Positions 1 to 11,235 of a stretch of DNA of 64,000 bases are shown here, in pieces; within the stretch, counting starts at the first letter, position 1; every line of letters starts with the position of its first letter. The translations under genes were made by a program, and so were the position numbers. Under the pieces are notes generated by a model that saw only the letters and a list, made by a program, of their open reading frames with translations, was not told where the DNA came from and made no database searches. The stretch comes from Mesostigma viride (Eukaryota > Streptophyta > Mesostigmatophyceae > Mesostigmatales > Mesostigmataceae): contig RPFO01002048.1 in assembly GCA_009746045.1 (NCBI GenBank), forward strand, positions 309,001 to 373,000. The letters are read 5' to 3'.

Positions 1-415
1 TCGCCTCGACGCGTTGGCAGGAAGAATCGAAACGGTGATTGAAAGCATAAGTCCCCAACCCGCCCCCCCTACCCCACCACCTCCACCCCCACCCCCATCA
101 CCACCCTGCTCCATCTCCGCCCCCACCCCCGCCTGCACCCCCCTTTTCGGTCAACGCGCGCCCTTGGTCATCGCTACCTTCAACGCCCGCACGCTCCAGC
201 CCGACGCTGACCGCTGTCACTGCCTGCACAGTGACGACTGTCAGTGCCATCGAGTCTCCAATCTTATTGGTTTCTGCATCGACAATAATATCGCCATCCT
301 GGGAATCCAAGAACACAGGCGCACTGCATCGGCCCGCGGATCAACTGCCCTTGCTGCTGACGACATCGACGGCTGGCGGTTCTACTACGGAGGCGGCGAC
401 GGCACCGGGAACGGG
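1..415 (+). pseudogene. 5' fragment of a LINE endonuclease ORF
   Basis: An open frame from base 14 has a proline-rich N-terminus (residues about 15-35). It then reads VIATFNARTL and AILGIQEHR, which match the opening strands of the APE-type endonuclease of non-LTR retrotransposons; the E of QEHR is the usual metal-binding glutamate. GWRFYYGGGDGTGNGG follows. Homology stops where the gypsy-2 long repeat starts (about 416), so only the first ~130 residues remain and the rest of the endonuclease and the RT are absent here. The LINE piece at 35515-36260 is on the opposite strand and is therefore not simply the other half of this copy. I am fairly sure of the family assignment and have no evidence of function. 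Confidence 0.6.
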
Positions 416-1032
416 GGGATGCCTTCCTGCTTTTGTTGGCATGTGTGGTAGAAAGCCAGGACGGCAACTGGAATGCGGTTTCTATTTGCATGGTTCAGGC
501 AGCAAGATAGTTTTGGCATTCCTGGCTGGACTGACAAGTGTGGCGTGTGTCATGCGTGTGGCATGACGAATGGTCTGGTTCATAGTCGAAGAGGACTCTC
601 ACGCAGCGTGTAGTCTCTTCGAGTCTCTCGTTAGTGGCCTTCGTGTTTCTCCCTTTCCTTGGGAGCAAGGCCGGTAGCATGTCATGGAGCGCTGCCTAAC
701 TGCGGGCTCGTGAGCATGGAGTGCATCGATATTGAGACTATCAATGTGTTGTAATTGTATTAACTTTCTCAATTGATTCCGCATGTGCGGCTTCATCATC
801 GATCAGACTGTGCAAAGTGTGTGTTGTGAAAGCATTGTTCTATAGCAGGGGAGGCAAAAGCATCATCTTGCACCATCATCATTGTCGCAATTAGATTAGT
901 TGGAGCGTCTAGCTAACGCCCCAGCAAGGATAGTCAAATGCGGCACGTGATGGTACACAAGGGGATCAATAAGGTGGTCATCAGGCACGAGGGACAGTTC
1001 CTTGTCCTCGGCTGAGAACCCTCATTTCGTTA
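416..1032 (+). repeat. gypsy-2 5' long terminal repeat, 5'-truncated, plus leader to 1309
   Basis: Base 416 onward matches the reverse complement of the gypsy-1 long repeats (6250-7415 and 26992-28192). The match starts in the middle of the repeat, so the first ~600 bases are lost. This copy has an extra block of about 110 bases near 850-960 that both gypsy-1 repeats lack. The repeat ends in ...TTTCGTTA, and the leader then begins CTCGAAGAGACTACC, which is identical at the same place in gypsy-1. That conserved 15-mer is a candidate primer-binding or priming signal, but it does not look like the usual TGG-starting tRNA complement. TTGTAATTG near 750 could be an algal-type TGTAA polyadenylation signal (inference). 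Confidence 0.75.
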
Positions 1033-1309
1033 CTCGAAGAGACTACCTCCATCTGCAAAGGAACATTTTCATTTCAGCAAAGAGAGACGGTGTGCAGTTT
1101 TCTGGGGAAGACTAGCACACATAGTGGCCTGATCAACCTGTTAAGTCTTTCAGATTAGACCGTTGCAACTTAGTAGTACTTGTGGCAGTTTATGTCATAT
1201 CACACTAGGTCGGTCACAGCGTTTTTGGCAAGCCACGCAGGCTGTGCCAACACGGGCGTCGACACCGACGGGCTGGAGCTCTCCAGGGTCGATACCACCA
1301 TCAACATAC

Positions 1310-4227
1310 ATGTCAGGAACTGACCCCACAGCATCAGGCAGTGGTGGGTCAGCGCCGGCAGCTACGGGCGGTCAAGCAACTGACCCGCCCAGCGGTCGTC
1401 TCGGCACTAGTGCGGACACCGCTTTGTTAGGTAATGGAGCGCCTTCCCTTTCTTCGGCAGGGGACGGTGGTGCTCTTACCCAAGTGCTGCGCCTGCTGCA
1501 AGAGCAAGCGGCAGAGCTGGCGGCACTCCGAGCTCAGCAAGCGACACAGTTATCGCAACAGGCGACGCTTGTTGAAGAAACTGTGCGACTTGCTTTGGAG
1601 CGCGCGGAATCTACGGCTGAAGCGAGGCGTGCTACGGAGCGCGCTGAGCAACGGCGGCAGGCGGAGGCAACCACGGAAGCTGCACGCGCCTACCAAGCTG
1701 CGGCCCAACGCGACGCCGAGGCCAGGCAGGCTGCCGACGAGGAGGCCGCTGCCGAGGAAGCGCGGCGACATGAGGCGCTGCGCGACCAACGCGGGCACTT
1801 CGACGAAGAGCGCAGTGGGACAGGTCCACTACGCAACGTTGAACCCAGTCAGCCACGCGTCGGACCAAGCGGTCAACGGCGGGGCGACGGGGAAATGGCG
1901 CAGGATGACGAGCTGCAGCCGAACGTCGGTCGGGTAGGCACCCGGTCGACTGCCGACGCATCTTATACGCTGGGGGGGAACCTACGGGCACCCAACCAAG
2001 GCACGTCATCGTGGCGCGGCAGGTATGGTGCAGCCCCCAGGGGGGGAGCATCAGGTGGCTTGTTTAGTACAGGTCGGCCACCCATGACGGCGGCAGCAAC
2101 GCCGTTGGGTGGCACCGCAGGGCGGCCCAGGCTTGGCGGCACTCGGTCAGACTTCGGCTGGGGCGGAGTCGATCGGGAGCTAGCCAGCATACCATGGCCG
2201 GGGAGAGGGCGACGACGTCCAGCGACCCCACCGCATGCCGTACGGCGTGCATGGCGAATCCACTCGTGTGCCATCGCTGCCCAAGGTGGAAGCTTCGCGA
2301 GAAGTTCACCTCAGCAGGCACGGGTGCGACGTTAGAGGATGCCTATGAGCTCTTCCGAGCTCATTGTAACACTTATCGTTACGCCTCGGGGTATCCTCTT
2401 CGCCATGAGATGGTGATGGATTTTATCACCTCTTTTTCCATGACCTGACCAAGAAGGAGGTCCAGGTTTTGGTCCAGCATTACCGAGCGCTCGTGGACCG
2501 GTGTCATCGCACGGACATCTGGTTTGCGCTCACGGACATGGGCACACCGGATCTCAACTCGATCATCTTCGATGTCCACCCGGCAGAGCAGCTGTGGCAG
2601 CAACTGCGTCTGGAGTACCCAGTTGAGCACGTCAAGGCCATCGCGGAATGGAATGGAGCGTTCACCGTCGCCGCGAGGGTGAGGATCCGGCTTTCTCCCT
2701 TGACCGGCTCCTCGCGTTTGCGGGCAAAGTGCCTGATTATACGCAGACCAAGGCTTGCCGATTATGGCGGAGTGCAGTGCCCCTGCTGGCCATCGATCTT
2801 CCGGAGCCGCCCGGTGGGGAGTGGACTTTGGTGACTCTCTGTGCAGCATTCAAGCGGCTGCTCAGGAAGCGTGCGGAAGGCGAGAAGGGTATCTCGTCTG
2901 AGCTGGCTGAGATGCGCAAGAAGATGGCTGAGATGGAGAAGGCCATCGCGGTCAAGGGTGGCCAGCGGCTGCCTGGTGCGGGGCGCGGTGAATATGTCGG
3001 CAGTCAGGGTGGTGGCAACGCCGGTCACGGGGGCAGCGGCGGTGGCGGTCAGGGTGGCAGCGGCGGTGTCGGTCAGGGTGGCAGCGGCGGTGTCAGTCGT
3101 GGTGGCGGCGGCAGTGGCTACGGTGGTCGGGGTCGCGGTGGTGGTCGAGGCGGAGGCGGCCGTCCGCCGACATCGGATGGGACTCAGGAGGCGCAGGGCG
3201 TGCAAGGCGCGCTGGGCGCACCCACCCCGTCATGCGGTAAATGTTACCTTTGCGACAAGGATGGGCACCTTAGTCGCGAGTGTCCAAGCCGCTGCATGAA
3301 GCCGCATGGGTCAGACACGAAGTGGCACCTGATGAACAAGTGTCCAGCCGCCGGCATCAAGACGGTCCACTTCGCCGAGATGGCGGGCAAGACCGACTCG
3401 ATGGAAGCCCAGGTGGCTGCCATCAAGCATGGTGAGGAGGCGACGGCGCCCCCCAACCAATTCGCGACGGTGTACCGGAAGGACCCATTCTGGGCGCCCA
3501 TGCCGGGTGACGTCGAGATCAACGCTGCGGAGGCAACCAAAGGCAAGCAGGCACGCAGCCCGCTTTCTTTTCAGCAGGCACCCATGTTGCCTGCCGGGCA
3601 GTTGCCCGCGTCCTTTTCTATATGCCGCTGGCTGGGGTGCAATCTGCTTTGGAGCATGCGAACCCTGCTGGGCTGGAGCAGCGTAGGCGATTGGCGCCTG
3701 TGTACCCAATGCCGTTCATTGTGGACGTACCCATGTTTTCAGCACGGCAGGTGGTCGACACCTTCGGGCAGAAGGGGGTTGAGTGGCTGGGGTCGGTTGT
3801 GTCCGAGATCCAGTTGTTCGCAGATGGGCATTGCGCACCTTGCGCAATTCTGAGTCCGTCACCTACGGGCGTCAGCCGGTAGAAGCCGCAGTGCCCGTGG
3901 TGCAAGCGGGAGTGGTCAGCACAAGTAGCCAGCAGCGCACTAGTGCAGTTCCCCAGGTTCCCACGGTGGTTCCATACCCCAATGGTGAGCCTTCCATAGC
4001 GTTCCAAGCAGTTGGAGCCTGTGGAGATGTATGGAGCGACATGGTGACATGTCGACCGTTGGTTGGCGCAGTCAAGCTTGATAGTCGGGTGCTCAGCCGC
4101 TAGCCCATCAGCATAGACTTGGCCACCATGCTGAACCTGACCTACGAGAACGGTGGCTTAGTAGAAAGCCCTGTGTCTGTGTCAGGTTGGCAGGGTCCGG
4201 CTAGTAAGCCGTACGCTATGACGGCGG
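1310..4227 (+). pseudogene. gypsy-2 gag and protease start (frameshifted)
   Basis: Translation would start at the ATG at 1310. The first ~340 residues hold a Ser/Gly/Thr-rich head, then an Ala/Glu/Arg-rich coiled coil (DNA 1460-1800). The frame breaks near 2280. The capsid-like part continues in a second frame to about 2448 (WKLREKFTSAGTGATLEDAY), in a third from 2469, and in another from 2648. The last of these has a Gly-rich linker (3000-3160) and a CCHC zinc knuckle, CYLCDKDGHLSREC, at about 3240. Further breaks follow. The protease start near 4070 reads VKLDSR, where gypsy-1 has VKLDSG, and a stop follows, so the aspartyl protease could not work. The sequence is cut at TTAA 4228-4231 and resumes at 28221. 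Confidence 0.85.
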
Positions 4228-4231
4228 TTAA

Positions 4232-6109
4232 GGGGACATGACACCCGGGACTTTTTTGGCGCCAAAAAAGTCGGGACGGTACCGACGGACCGTGAAATTG
4301 TGGTGCACAGTGCGTGCACCGTGCGGAGGTGGCCATGGCGACATGCGTTCCGTTAAAATATGGCTAATGCGGCAGGCGAAAGGCCGAAAAATTAAGCCGA
4401 TGGTTAAAAGTGATGTTCTATTATGATGTTTCATAGATAGCCAGATCTGCACTATTTGCAAATTCGCTGCCTTTGTTGGTACAGATTTGCACGGGGGTCT
4501 CATCCAACAATTTGGCCGCGATGAATAATCTAGCATGCGTGCCTGCGACGGTAGAACTCGATATTCGTGGGTTGTATTGATGCAGTAAGAGCCGTTTAGT
4601 AACGGACACCATGAAAATAACCTAAGCGTCTTCGATCTGCGGCCATTTCCTGTCATTTCTAAAATGATTTCGTTCAGGCCTGCGCGAGCCGCGGTTAATC
4701 CATCATGGCTGGCTGGCTTTTCTTGCGCGCCTGGGTAGGAAATAATGCCGGCCGTGGTACGTTGATTTGCCGCATGTCACCGCCTAGTCTGTTTGCGCTC
4801 TTAGTGAACCTGGCATGAAACTTTTGGCGCCGTTTCTGGGTTCTTCTTGCTATTTTGTTCTCCACTTGTTGCAGTTGTGCTATCAGATTTTCCGCAGCTT
4901 TCAATGGTTTTCCTTACGCGCTGCGTATGCCATGCTTCCTAAAGCTACCCAGAATTGATCGGGCAGTTATCTGACTTTGCTACGCTTCCTGTATGGAGGT
5001 TTTCACACGGTAGACATTCTATATTGCGTAGTCAAGGACCCTAGCTGCCTGGGAGCGGCATCACCGTTGCAAGGAGCTGGCGAGCTCATAAACGCCTGTC
5101 ATGGCTCTTCAGCCTGCTGGAAAACAAGGTTGTTGTATGGAAGGTGAGAATATGTGAGTTACTTATCACATCTCCACCTGTTTAGCCTCCATTAAACATG
5201 GCTTGTACTTCCTAGATGACAGGGATCAGGTCGTTATGGCTATATGAAGGATGCACCTTTTATCCATAAGCGTCATGACATGGTGTTGGCTATGAGTGAT
5301 TCCCGCAAGCGGTCATACCTGCTCATAATGGTTAAAGAGTTGGTGGTTGTTTTCTTCAAGCATCTAGCATTTGTTTTTCGTGGTTCTGCCCCATTTGCAG
5401 GGGGCAAGCTTAGGAATGTGCTCATGGTATTGCCTCATGTCATGGTGCACAAAGCATGCAGGCTGGCAGCTATAACAAGATGTAATATGGGCAAACTAGG
5501 TCAGAATGACCTGTAATTTGGTGGCAAGCTTCGTGATACATTAATTTAATTAGTTGCACTTGTTTTGGCCCAGTTTGTGGTGGGCAAGGGTGTCTTTGTG
5601 GTGGTGTTTGAGCTCCAAACCACAAAAAGCGATCAATTTTTTTTTTCACATGACCATATTTCAATGTGGGTAAACGTGGTCAGAATGAGCTGAAACTTTG
5701 GGGCTGTGTGATTGCAACCCTGGGCCAATTTTGAATATAAGATTCGACCCCATTGCATGTGTCTATGATTTGATATATATTTTTTAGGCACCAAAAAATA
5801 CGTGTTTTGGGCTAAATTATTTCAATGTGTCTAAACATGCTTATTCTGACCTGCAAACTAGCTGGATTTAATGGCAAGGGTTGCAATTAGATGGGAATAT
5901 ATGATTTGGCCACATTGGGTTTGCCCATTGTTCTAGGGAAAATCGGCCAAAAATAGCGTCTTTTTCTATTTTTAGCACATAACTGCATGTCACATGGTGG
6001 GGGGTAGTACCCCCCCAAGTGGTTGGAAAAAATTTTTAAATCATATTTATGGTCCCCCATCATAACTGGATTTTTATCACATGCCTAGGTATGGTTTCCA
6101 GAAAAGTGC
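4232..6109. other. left arm of the piggyBac-like element, no recognised gene
   Basis: A perfect 24-bp palindrome sits at 4249-4272 (halves GACTTTTTTGGC / GCCAAAAAAGTC), just inside the TIR. At 5480-5880 three diverged copies of a roughly 170-base unit occur; each contains a form of 'ATGGGYAAACNNGGTCAGAATGA' with variations near 5485, 5665 and 5822. Short open frames are present, but none has a recognisable domain. Confidence 0.45.
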
Positions 6110-6250
6110 TGTCGCGTCTGCGTACCACAATCTCCGGCGCCACCATGGCGGCTGGCCATGCTCAGCTTTGGTAAAACCCAAATGAGCTGAGCTGACGTGC
6201 CTGCCTTAACTGCATGCCCGGTGGGGTGGGCGAGGACCTGTCCCATGATT
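6110..6250 (-). repeat. gypsy-1 terminal block B2, beyond the 3' long repeat
   Basis: About 140 bases, identical to 7418-7558. On the element's strand the block begins AATCATGGGACAGG and ends GCAGACGCGACA. It lies outside the 3' long repeat A2, where flanking host DNA would be expected in an ordinary LTR element. A short form of its last ~30 bases also closes gypsy-2 (35485-35514). Confidence 0.85.
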
Positions 6251-7415
6251 AACGAAAGGAGGGCTCTCAGCCGAGGACAAGGAACTGTCCCTCGTGCCTG
6301 ATGACCACCTTATTGCCTCCCCTGCTATAGAATAATGCTTTCACAACACACACTTTGCACAGTCTGATGATGAAGCCGCACATGCGGAATTTATTGAGAA
6401 AGTTAATACAATTACAACACGTTGATAGTCTCAATATCGATGCACTCCATGCTCACGAGCCCGCAGTTAGGCAGCGCTCCATGACATGCTACCGGCCTTG
6501 CTCCCAAGGAAAGGGAGAAACACGAAGGCCACTAACGAGAGACTCGAAGAGACTACACGCTACGTGAGAGTCCTCTTCGACTATGAACCAAACCATTCGT
6601 CATGCCACACGCATGACACACGCCACACTTGTCAGTCCAGCCAGGAATGCCCAAACTATCTTGCTGTCTGAACCATGCAAATAGAAACTGCATTCCAGTT
6701 GCCGTCCTGGCTTTCTACCACACATGCCAACAAAAGCAGGAAGGCATCCCGACAAATCTAAATTGCTACCCTGTTGCCGATCTCATCTCCTAGAGGCTCC
6801 GGCATTTCTGTCCCTGGGAATGTCCGGCATTGAGTCACGACCACCAAGGTCGAAGCATAATATCCTTCAAACAATCTGCACGCTCACACCTTGCGTGTGA
6901 GTGGCCCAGCAAACATTGCTTCTAATCTTTCCTTTCTAGAAGAAATCCCTTTGTAGGGCTGCCAGCGATTTCGCATTCATTCCAGCGATCTGGCTCCGCA
7001 CCGCAAATTTTCCTTTTCCATTTTCTGTCCAGTCCTCATAACGTTGACCCGCTATTCTACACCACAAAGACACCTGGCCTGTCAATAGCCTCGGCGCTGT
7101 TGAAGTCCAGCAGTCCAGCTCCAGCTCCAGCTCCAGCTCCAGCTCCAGCTCCAGCTGTCCACTAACTCGCGTATGATCCTCTCGACGCTGCGCACTTGTG
7201 CTGCCGTCCGCTCAAGTACGTCAGTGCTGCGCGCCCAGCCGTGCCTGGCCCGGCGCGCGCGCACGTGCACTTTCGTCCGCTCTTATGCTGCAAGTGCTAG
7301 TGTCCCCCCCCGGTCACTAGCCTTTGTCGAAAATGCGCAGAAAACAAATTCCTTGCGCACGTCACCGGTATTGTGCATAGTGGGCGCCCGGATGACATAG
7401 CTCGCGTCCGTGACA
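6250..7415 (-). repeat. gypsy-1 3' long repeat A2
   Basis: 1.17 kb direct repeat of 26992-28192. On the element strand it begins TGTCACGGACGCGAGC and ends CTTTCGTTA. It has about 8 AGCTCC hexamers (7115-7158), against about 14 in A1. CAACACGTTGATAG and a TGTAA-type motif (reverse strand of ATTACAAC near 6412) could supply the RNA 3' end (inference). Confidence 0.88.
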
Positions 7416-7417
7416 GC

Positions 7418-7558
7418 TGTCGCGTCTGCGTACCACAATCTCCGGCGCCACCATGGCGGCTGGCCATGCTCAGCTTTGGTAAAACCCAAATGAGCTGAGC
7501 TGACGTGCCTGCCTTAACTGCATGCCCGGTGGGGTGGGCGAGGACCTGTCCCATGATT
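7418..7558 (-). repeat. gypsy-1 internal block B1
   Basis: Identical copy of B2, placed directly before A2 on the element strand and separated from it by the dinucleotide GC (7416-7417). It contains no coding sequence and starts 27 bases beyond the PHD-finger stop codon. Confidence 0.85.
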
Positions 7559-7585
7559 CCCCCCCTCGCTGGCTCTCATGGCTCC

Positions 7586-8479
7586 TCACATGGCCAGCGA
7601 CCGTGCCAACACCACAGCAGCTAAGGAAATGGTGACGCTACTGGTTGCGAAACGGGCAGCGACACAAACTGGGCAAAACCACTGGCCCGCTGGCACGGTG
7701 GTGAGCGCTGGCTGCAAGCAGTGCATGTGCCACCCACAATTACAGTGATCACACAGCAACATGGTATCCCCCTGGTCTACGCGATGGCAAACCTGACACT
7801 GTGCGTCCTTGACCCGCCTGGCCGTGTGCGGGGCGAGGTCAGGCAATAAGTTGGGCAACGAACACGGACTGAGGTTGCTTACGTTATCGGTGGTGCGACT
7901 GCCGTCGACGCCCTCCAGAATGGCGACCCCAGATGGCTTGATGGCGACGATCCGCAAGATGGTCGGCCCCGCAGTCACGTCAAGAGTGTCGGTCAGCTGC
8001 GTGCGGAGAAATACGAACTGCCCCGGACGAAAATGCAGCTGACGGGCCATGTAAGCGCCCCCCCGGCGCTGAGCGTAGCGCAGGGTATCTCGGTGCTGGG
8101 CGATGAACAAGTTGTTCATGGCGATGGGCATAACCTTGCGGAAAGTAGCCGCCCGTGCGGTCACCTCAGCCAGAAACTGACTGGCGTTGTCAAACGCCAT
8201 AGGGGTGGGGTGTGCACTCTGCGCCTCCGTGGGGAGCAAGGGTGCGCGCCCAAACAACAGGAAATACGGGGAGAAACAGGCGAGCGACTCCTGGGGTGAC
8301 ATTCGGTAACCCATGGCTATCCACGCCAGTTCACGATCCCACATAGTGAATGATGCTGACTGCAGGCTCCACTTGCGCAAAGCCTGCTTGACAGTCTGAA
8401 CCAATCTCTCAGCCAAACCATTGGCCTGAGGATGCTCCCGAGAAGTGCGACGGTGATCAATGAGACATGCATCCAACAA
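7586..8479 (-). CDS. gypsy-1 integrase C-terminal half with PHD finger
   Basis: 297 codons. Residues 15-40 (REHPQANGLAERLVQ) carry the catalytic glutamate of the DDE integrase core. A GPY-type beta-barrel region follows (about 145-190, with RPGQFVFLRT and GPTILRIVAI). Residues 226-273 form a canonical C4HC3 PHD finger: Cys228, Cys231, Cys243, Cys246, His251, Cys254, Cys269 and Cys272, with the usual W-F before the last Cys pair. PHD fingers bind histone tails, commonly H3K4 in methylated or unmodified form, so this module could steer integration to marked chromatin, as chromodomains do in chromoviruses (inference). The frame joins the preceding integrase frame through a one-base shift near 8470. 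Gypsy-2 has lost this part. Confidence 0.88.
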   Translation of the reverse strand: MLDACLIDHRRTSREHPQANGLAERLVQTVKQALRKWSLQSASFTMWDRELAWIAMGYRMSPQESLACFSPYFLLFGRAPLLPTEAQSAHPTPMAFDNASQFLAEVTARAATFRKVMPIAMNNLFIAQHRDTLRYAQRRGGAYMARQLHFRPGQFVFLRTQLTDTLDVTAGPTILRIVAIKPSGVAILEGVDGSRTTDNVSNLSPCSLPNLLPDLAPHTARRVKDAQCQVCHRVDQGDTMLLCDHCNCGWHMHCLQPALTTVPAGQWFCPVCVAARFATSSVTISLAAVVLARSLAM

Positions 8480-9605
8480 TTCCTGAAATTCCCCCGAAAC
8501 TCCCCGCCCTGGTCGGTGACCACCTCCGCGGGGGCGCCAAACCTGGCGATGATGTCGGCGAAGTGCTTGGCGGTGGTGGCGGCCTGCTTGTCAGCAATGG
8601 GGATGAGCTCGACCCACTTGCTAAAACTTTCGACACACACCATGACATACTTGTGGCCATCTGCACTTTCATCAAAGGGCCCACACAGGTCTACGTGCCA
8701 GCGGTAGAAGAGCCCTCTGATGGGTAGGCTCATCAATTCTTTCGCATCGTGGTCCACATTGAACCGGGCCTTCACCCGGGCACACTGCGCGCAGCGAGCG
8801 ACGACCTGCGCGACTGTGGCACGCATGCCGTTCCACCAATAAGAGGCGCGCACTAGCGCCAAAGTGCGGTTACCACCCAGGTGGCCATACCGCTCATGGG
8901 CTTGCTGGACGATGGCGACCCGCTTGTGAGGCGGCGGCACCACCACTTTGCGCTTGCCGATCATTTTGTGGAGGACCCCGGCATCCCACGAGTAGGTGAC
9001 CGCCCTATGTTGCACCCTATTCAACTCAGCGTCACGCTGGGCTGAGGACCAATCAACCGGGGTGGGGGTGAGAGCTATCCCTTGGACCTGCTCCAACACA
9101 CGCCCATCGAGCCACACATCACCCATGTTGCATTCCACTGTGAGATGGCCAACCAACACCACCTGGAGTGCTAGGTATCGTGCCAAGGTATTGTCAATGT
9201 CAAAGGACGGAGAATTACCTTCCTCCAACGCGAGGAGGCCAGCGGCAGGGGTGAAGGGAGAAGGGTGAACTGCATTGCAGCTTGCCGCAAAGTCTGCGAC
9301 TGTATACTCGACTGCGCGCCAGTCTGCCTCGGCGTCGGCGTCAGCGAAGCCTGCAGCATTAACAAAAACCACAGACCCAGGCGAGCTCTCGGCCCCTAGG
9401 GCCCGCGCACCAGTGTTGTCAACAGTGGTTGGTAGAGCATACCTGGACAGGATGTCCGCGTTGGAGTGATCCACACCTGGCCGATGGACGATTGTCAGGT
9501 GGTACTCCTGAATGATCATTGCCCACCGGGCCAGCTTACCCGTGAGTTTGTCGCTGGTCATCAACCACAATAAGGGCTGGTGATCAGTGACAAGTGTGAT
9601 CGAAC
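8470..9605 (-). CDS. gypsy-1 RNase H end and integrase N-terminal half
   Basis: The frame opens with the last RNase H strand (TLVTDHQPLLWLM) and the tether VHRPGVDHSNADILSRY, typical of Ty3/gypsy. After a poorly conserved linker come the integrase zinc-binding region (HERYGHLGGN ... CAQC) and the catalytic core, with Asp in WHVDLCGPF and Asp in VVTDQGGEF. Two one-base shifts bound it: near 9600 (RNase H) and near 8470 (after GGEFRGNF). Both lie in or beside short homopolymers, so mutation and consensus error are both possible. The product joins cDNA to target DNA in the nucleus. Confidence 0.85.
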
Positions 9606-10313
9606 ACCCGCCCAAAGAGATATGGCCTGAAGTGCTTGATGGCCCACACAACGGCTAACGCTTCCCCCTCGTAGGAAGAGTACCGACTCTCGGCAGAGTT
9701 GTTACTCCGACTAGCGTACGCGATAACATGCTCGCGCCCCGCATTGTCCTTTTGTGCTAGCACAGCTCCTAGGCCTACCTTGGACCAATCGGTGTAAAGA
9801 ATGAAGGGCAGAGCATAGTCGGGGGCGCGTAGGATAGGAGCGGCAGTCAGTTCCTGTTTGATGGTATCGATGGCTCGCTGCTGAGCCGGACCCCACGCCC
9901 AGACATTGCCCTTCTTCAACAACTCAGTCAGGGGTTTGACTTTGGTGCTGAAATTCTGAATATATCCTCGATAATAGCCAGCTAGCCCGAGATACGCGCG
10001 CACCCCCGAGATGTCGATGGGCACTGCGGCGTTGCTGATGGCTTCCACTTTGGCTGCCTCAGGGGTCCGGCCACCTGGTACAATCTGATGACCAAGAAAC
10101 CCTATGGTCTGTTGGGCGAACTTGCACTTTTCAGGGTGCAGCCGCAGGTTGGCCTTATCTAGGGCGATCCGAACCTGATCGAGGTGAGCTAAGTGCTGGT
10201 CAAATGTCTCGCTAAAGACAATGACATCGTCTATGTAGCAGGCTGCAAATGGCAACCCTGCCAGCACCTGGTCCATGGCACGTTGGAACACCGCACTAGC
10301 GTTGCGATGTCCG
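9606..10313 (-). CDS. gypsy-1 reverse transcriptase (palm/thumb) and RNase H
   Basis: It continues the RT frame interrupted at 10313/17736. The catalytic motif YIDDVIVFS is about 20 residues from the start of this part, followed by NLRLHPEKCKF and FLGHQIVPGG of the thumb. It then reads AYLGLAGYYRGYI and the RNase H strands with D (YTDWSKVGLGAVL), E (YEGEALAVVW) and the run to YLFGRVF. An out-of-frame base near 9600 ends this frame before the last RNase H aspartate. All visible catalytic residues are intact. Confidence 0.9.
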
Positions 10314-10433
10314 AATCCCTAAGCTCGTCTGGATTTGTACTAGAACACTACTACAAATTGAGATTTTTCAAACTTTGTTATTTAGGGCCTCTCGTAAGTC
10401 CAAAGCATGTAGGTTATTGTCCCAACATGTTGT

Positions 10434-11235
10434 GACACCGTGACACCGTGACACCGTGACACCGTGACACCGTGACACCATAACGCTAGTATTTTACGAT
10501 TTTGTATGGTGTCACAAGGTAATGTGGCGCCCATGGGGTTGCAACAATGATATTACATTGCCCAGAAGCACTGATTAACATGAGGTGACATTGTGACACC
10601 GTGACACCGTGACACCGTGACACGATGGCACCATAACGCTAGTATTTTACGATTTTGTATGGTGTCACAAGGTAATGTGGCGCCCATGGGGTTGCAACAA
10701 TGATATTACATTGCCCAGAAGCACTGATTAACATGAGGTGACATTGTGACACCGTGACACCGTGACACCGTGACACCGTGACACCGTGACACCGTGACAC
10801 CGTGACACGATGGCACCATAACGCTAGTATTTTACGATTTTGTATGGTGTCACAAGGTAATGTGGCGCCCATGGGGTTGCAACAATGATATTACATTGCC
10901 CAGAAGCACTGATTAACATGAGGTGACATTGTGACACCGTGACACCGTGACACCGTGACACCGTGACACCGTGACACCGTGACACCGTGACACCGTGACA
11001 CCGTGACACGATGGCACCATAACGCTAGTATTTTACGATTTTGTATGGTGTCACAAGGTAATGTGGCGCCCATGGGGTTGCAACAATGATATTACATTGC
11101 CCAGAAGCACTGATTAACATGAGGTGACATTGTGACACCGTGACATCGTGACATTGTGACACCGTGACAGCATGATAGTGACAATATGACACGATAGCAC
11201 TAGCATTTCATGATTTTGTTGTTTAGTGCCACAAA
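10434..11235. repeat. higher-order repeat: about 115-bp unit alternating with (TGACACCG)n arrays
   Basis: Four near-identical unique blocks start with CCATAACGCTAGTATTTTAC at about 10478, 10631, 10815 and 11017, and a degenerate fifth is near 11190. Between them stand octamer arrays of differing length. Spacings of 153, 184 and 202 bases are explained by octamer number alone. This is a tandem array that expands at two levels. Confidence 0.92.

Noticed and set aside
10434-11200. Regularly spaced identical repeats that superficially resemble a CRISPR array
   Set aside because: The 'spacers' are identical to each other and the 'repeats' are variable-length octamer arrays. It is a higher-order tandem repeat in a eukaryotic transposon.
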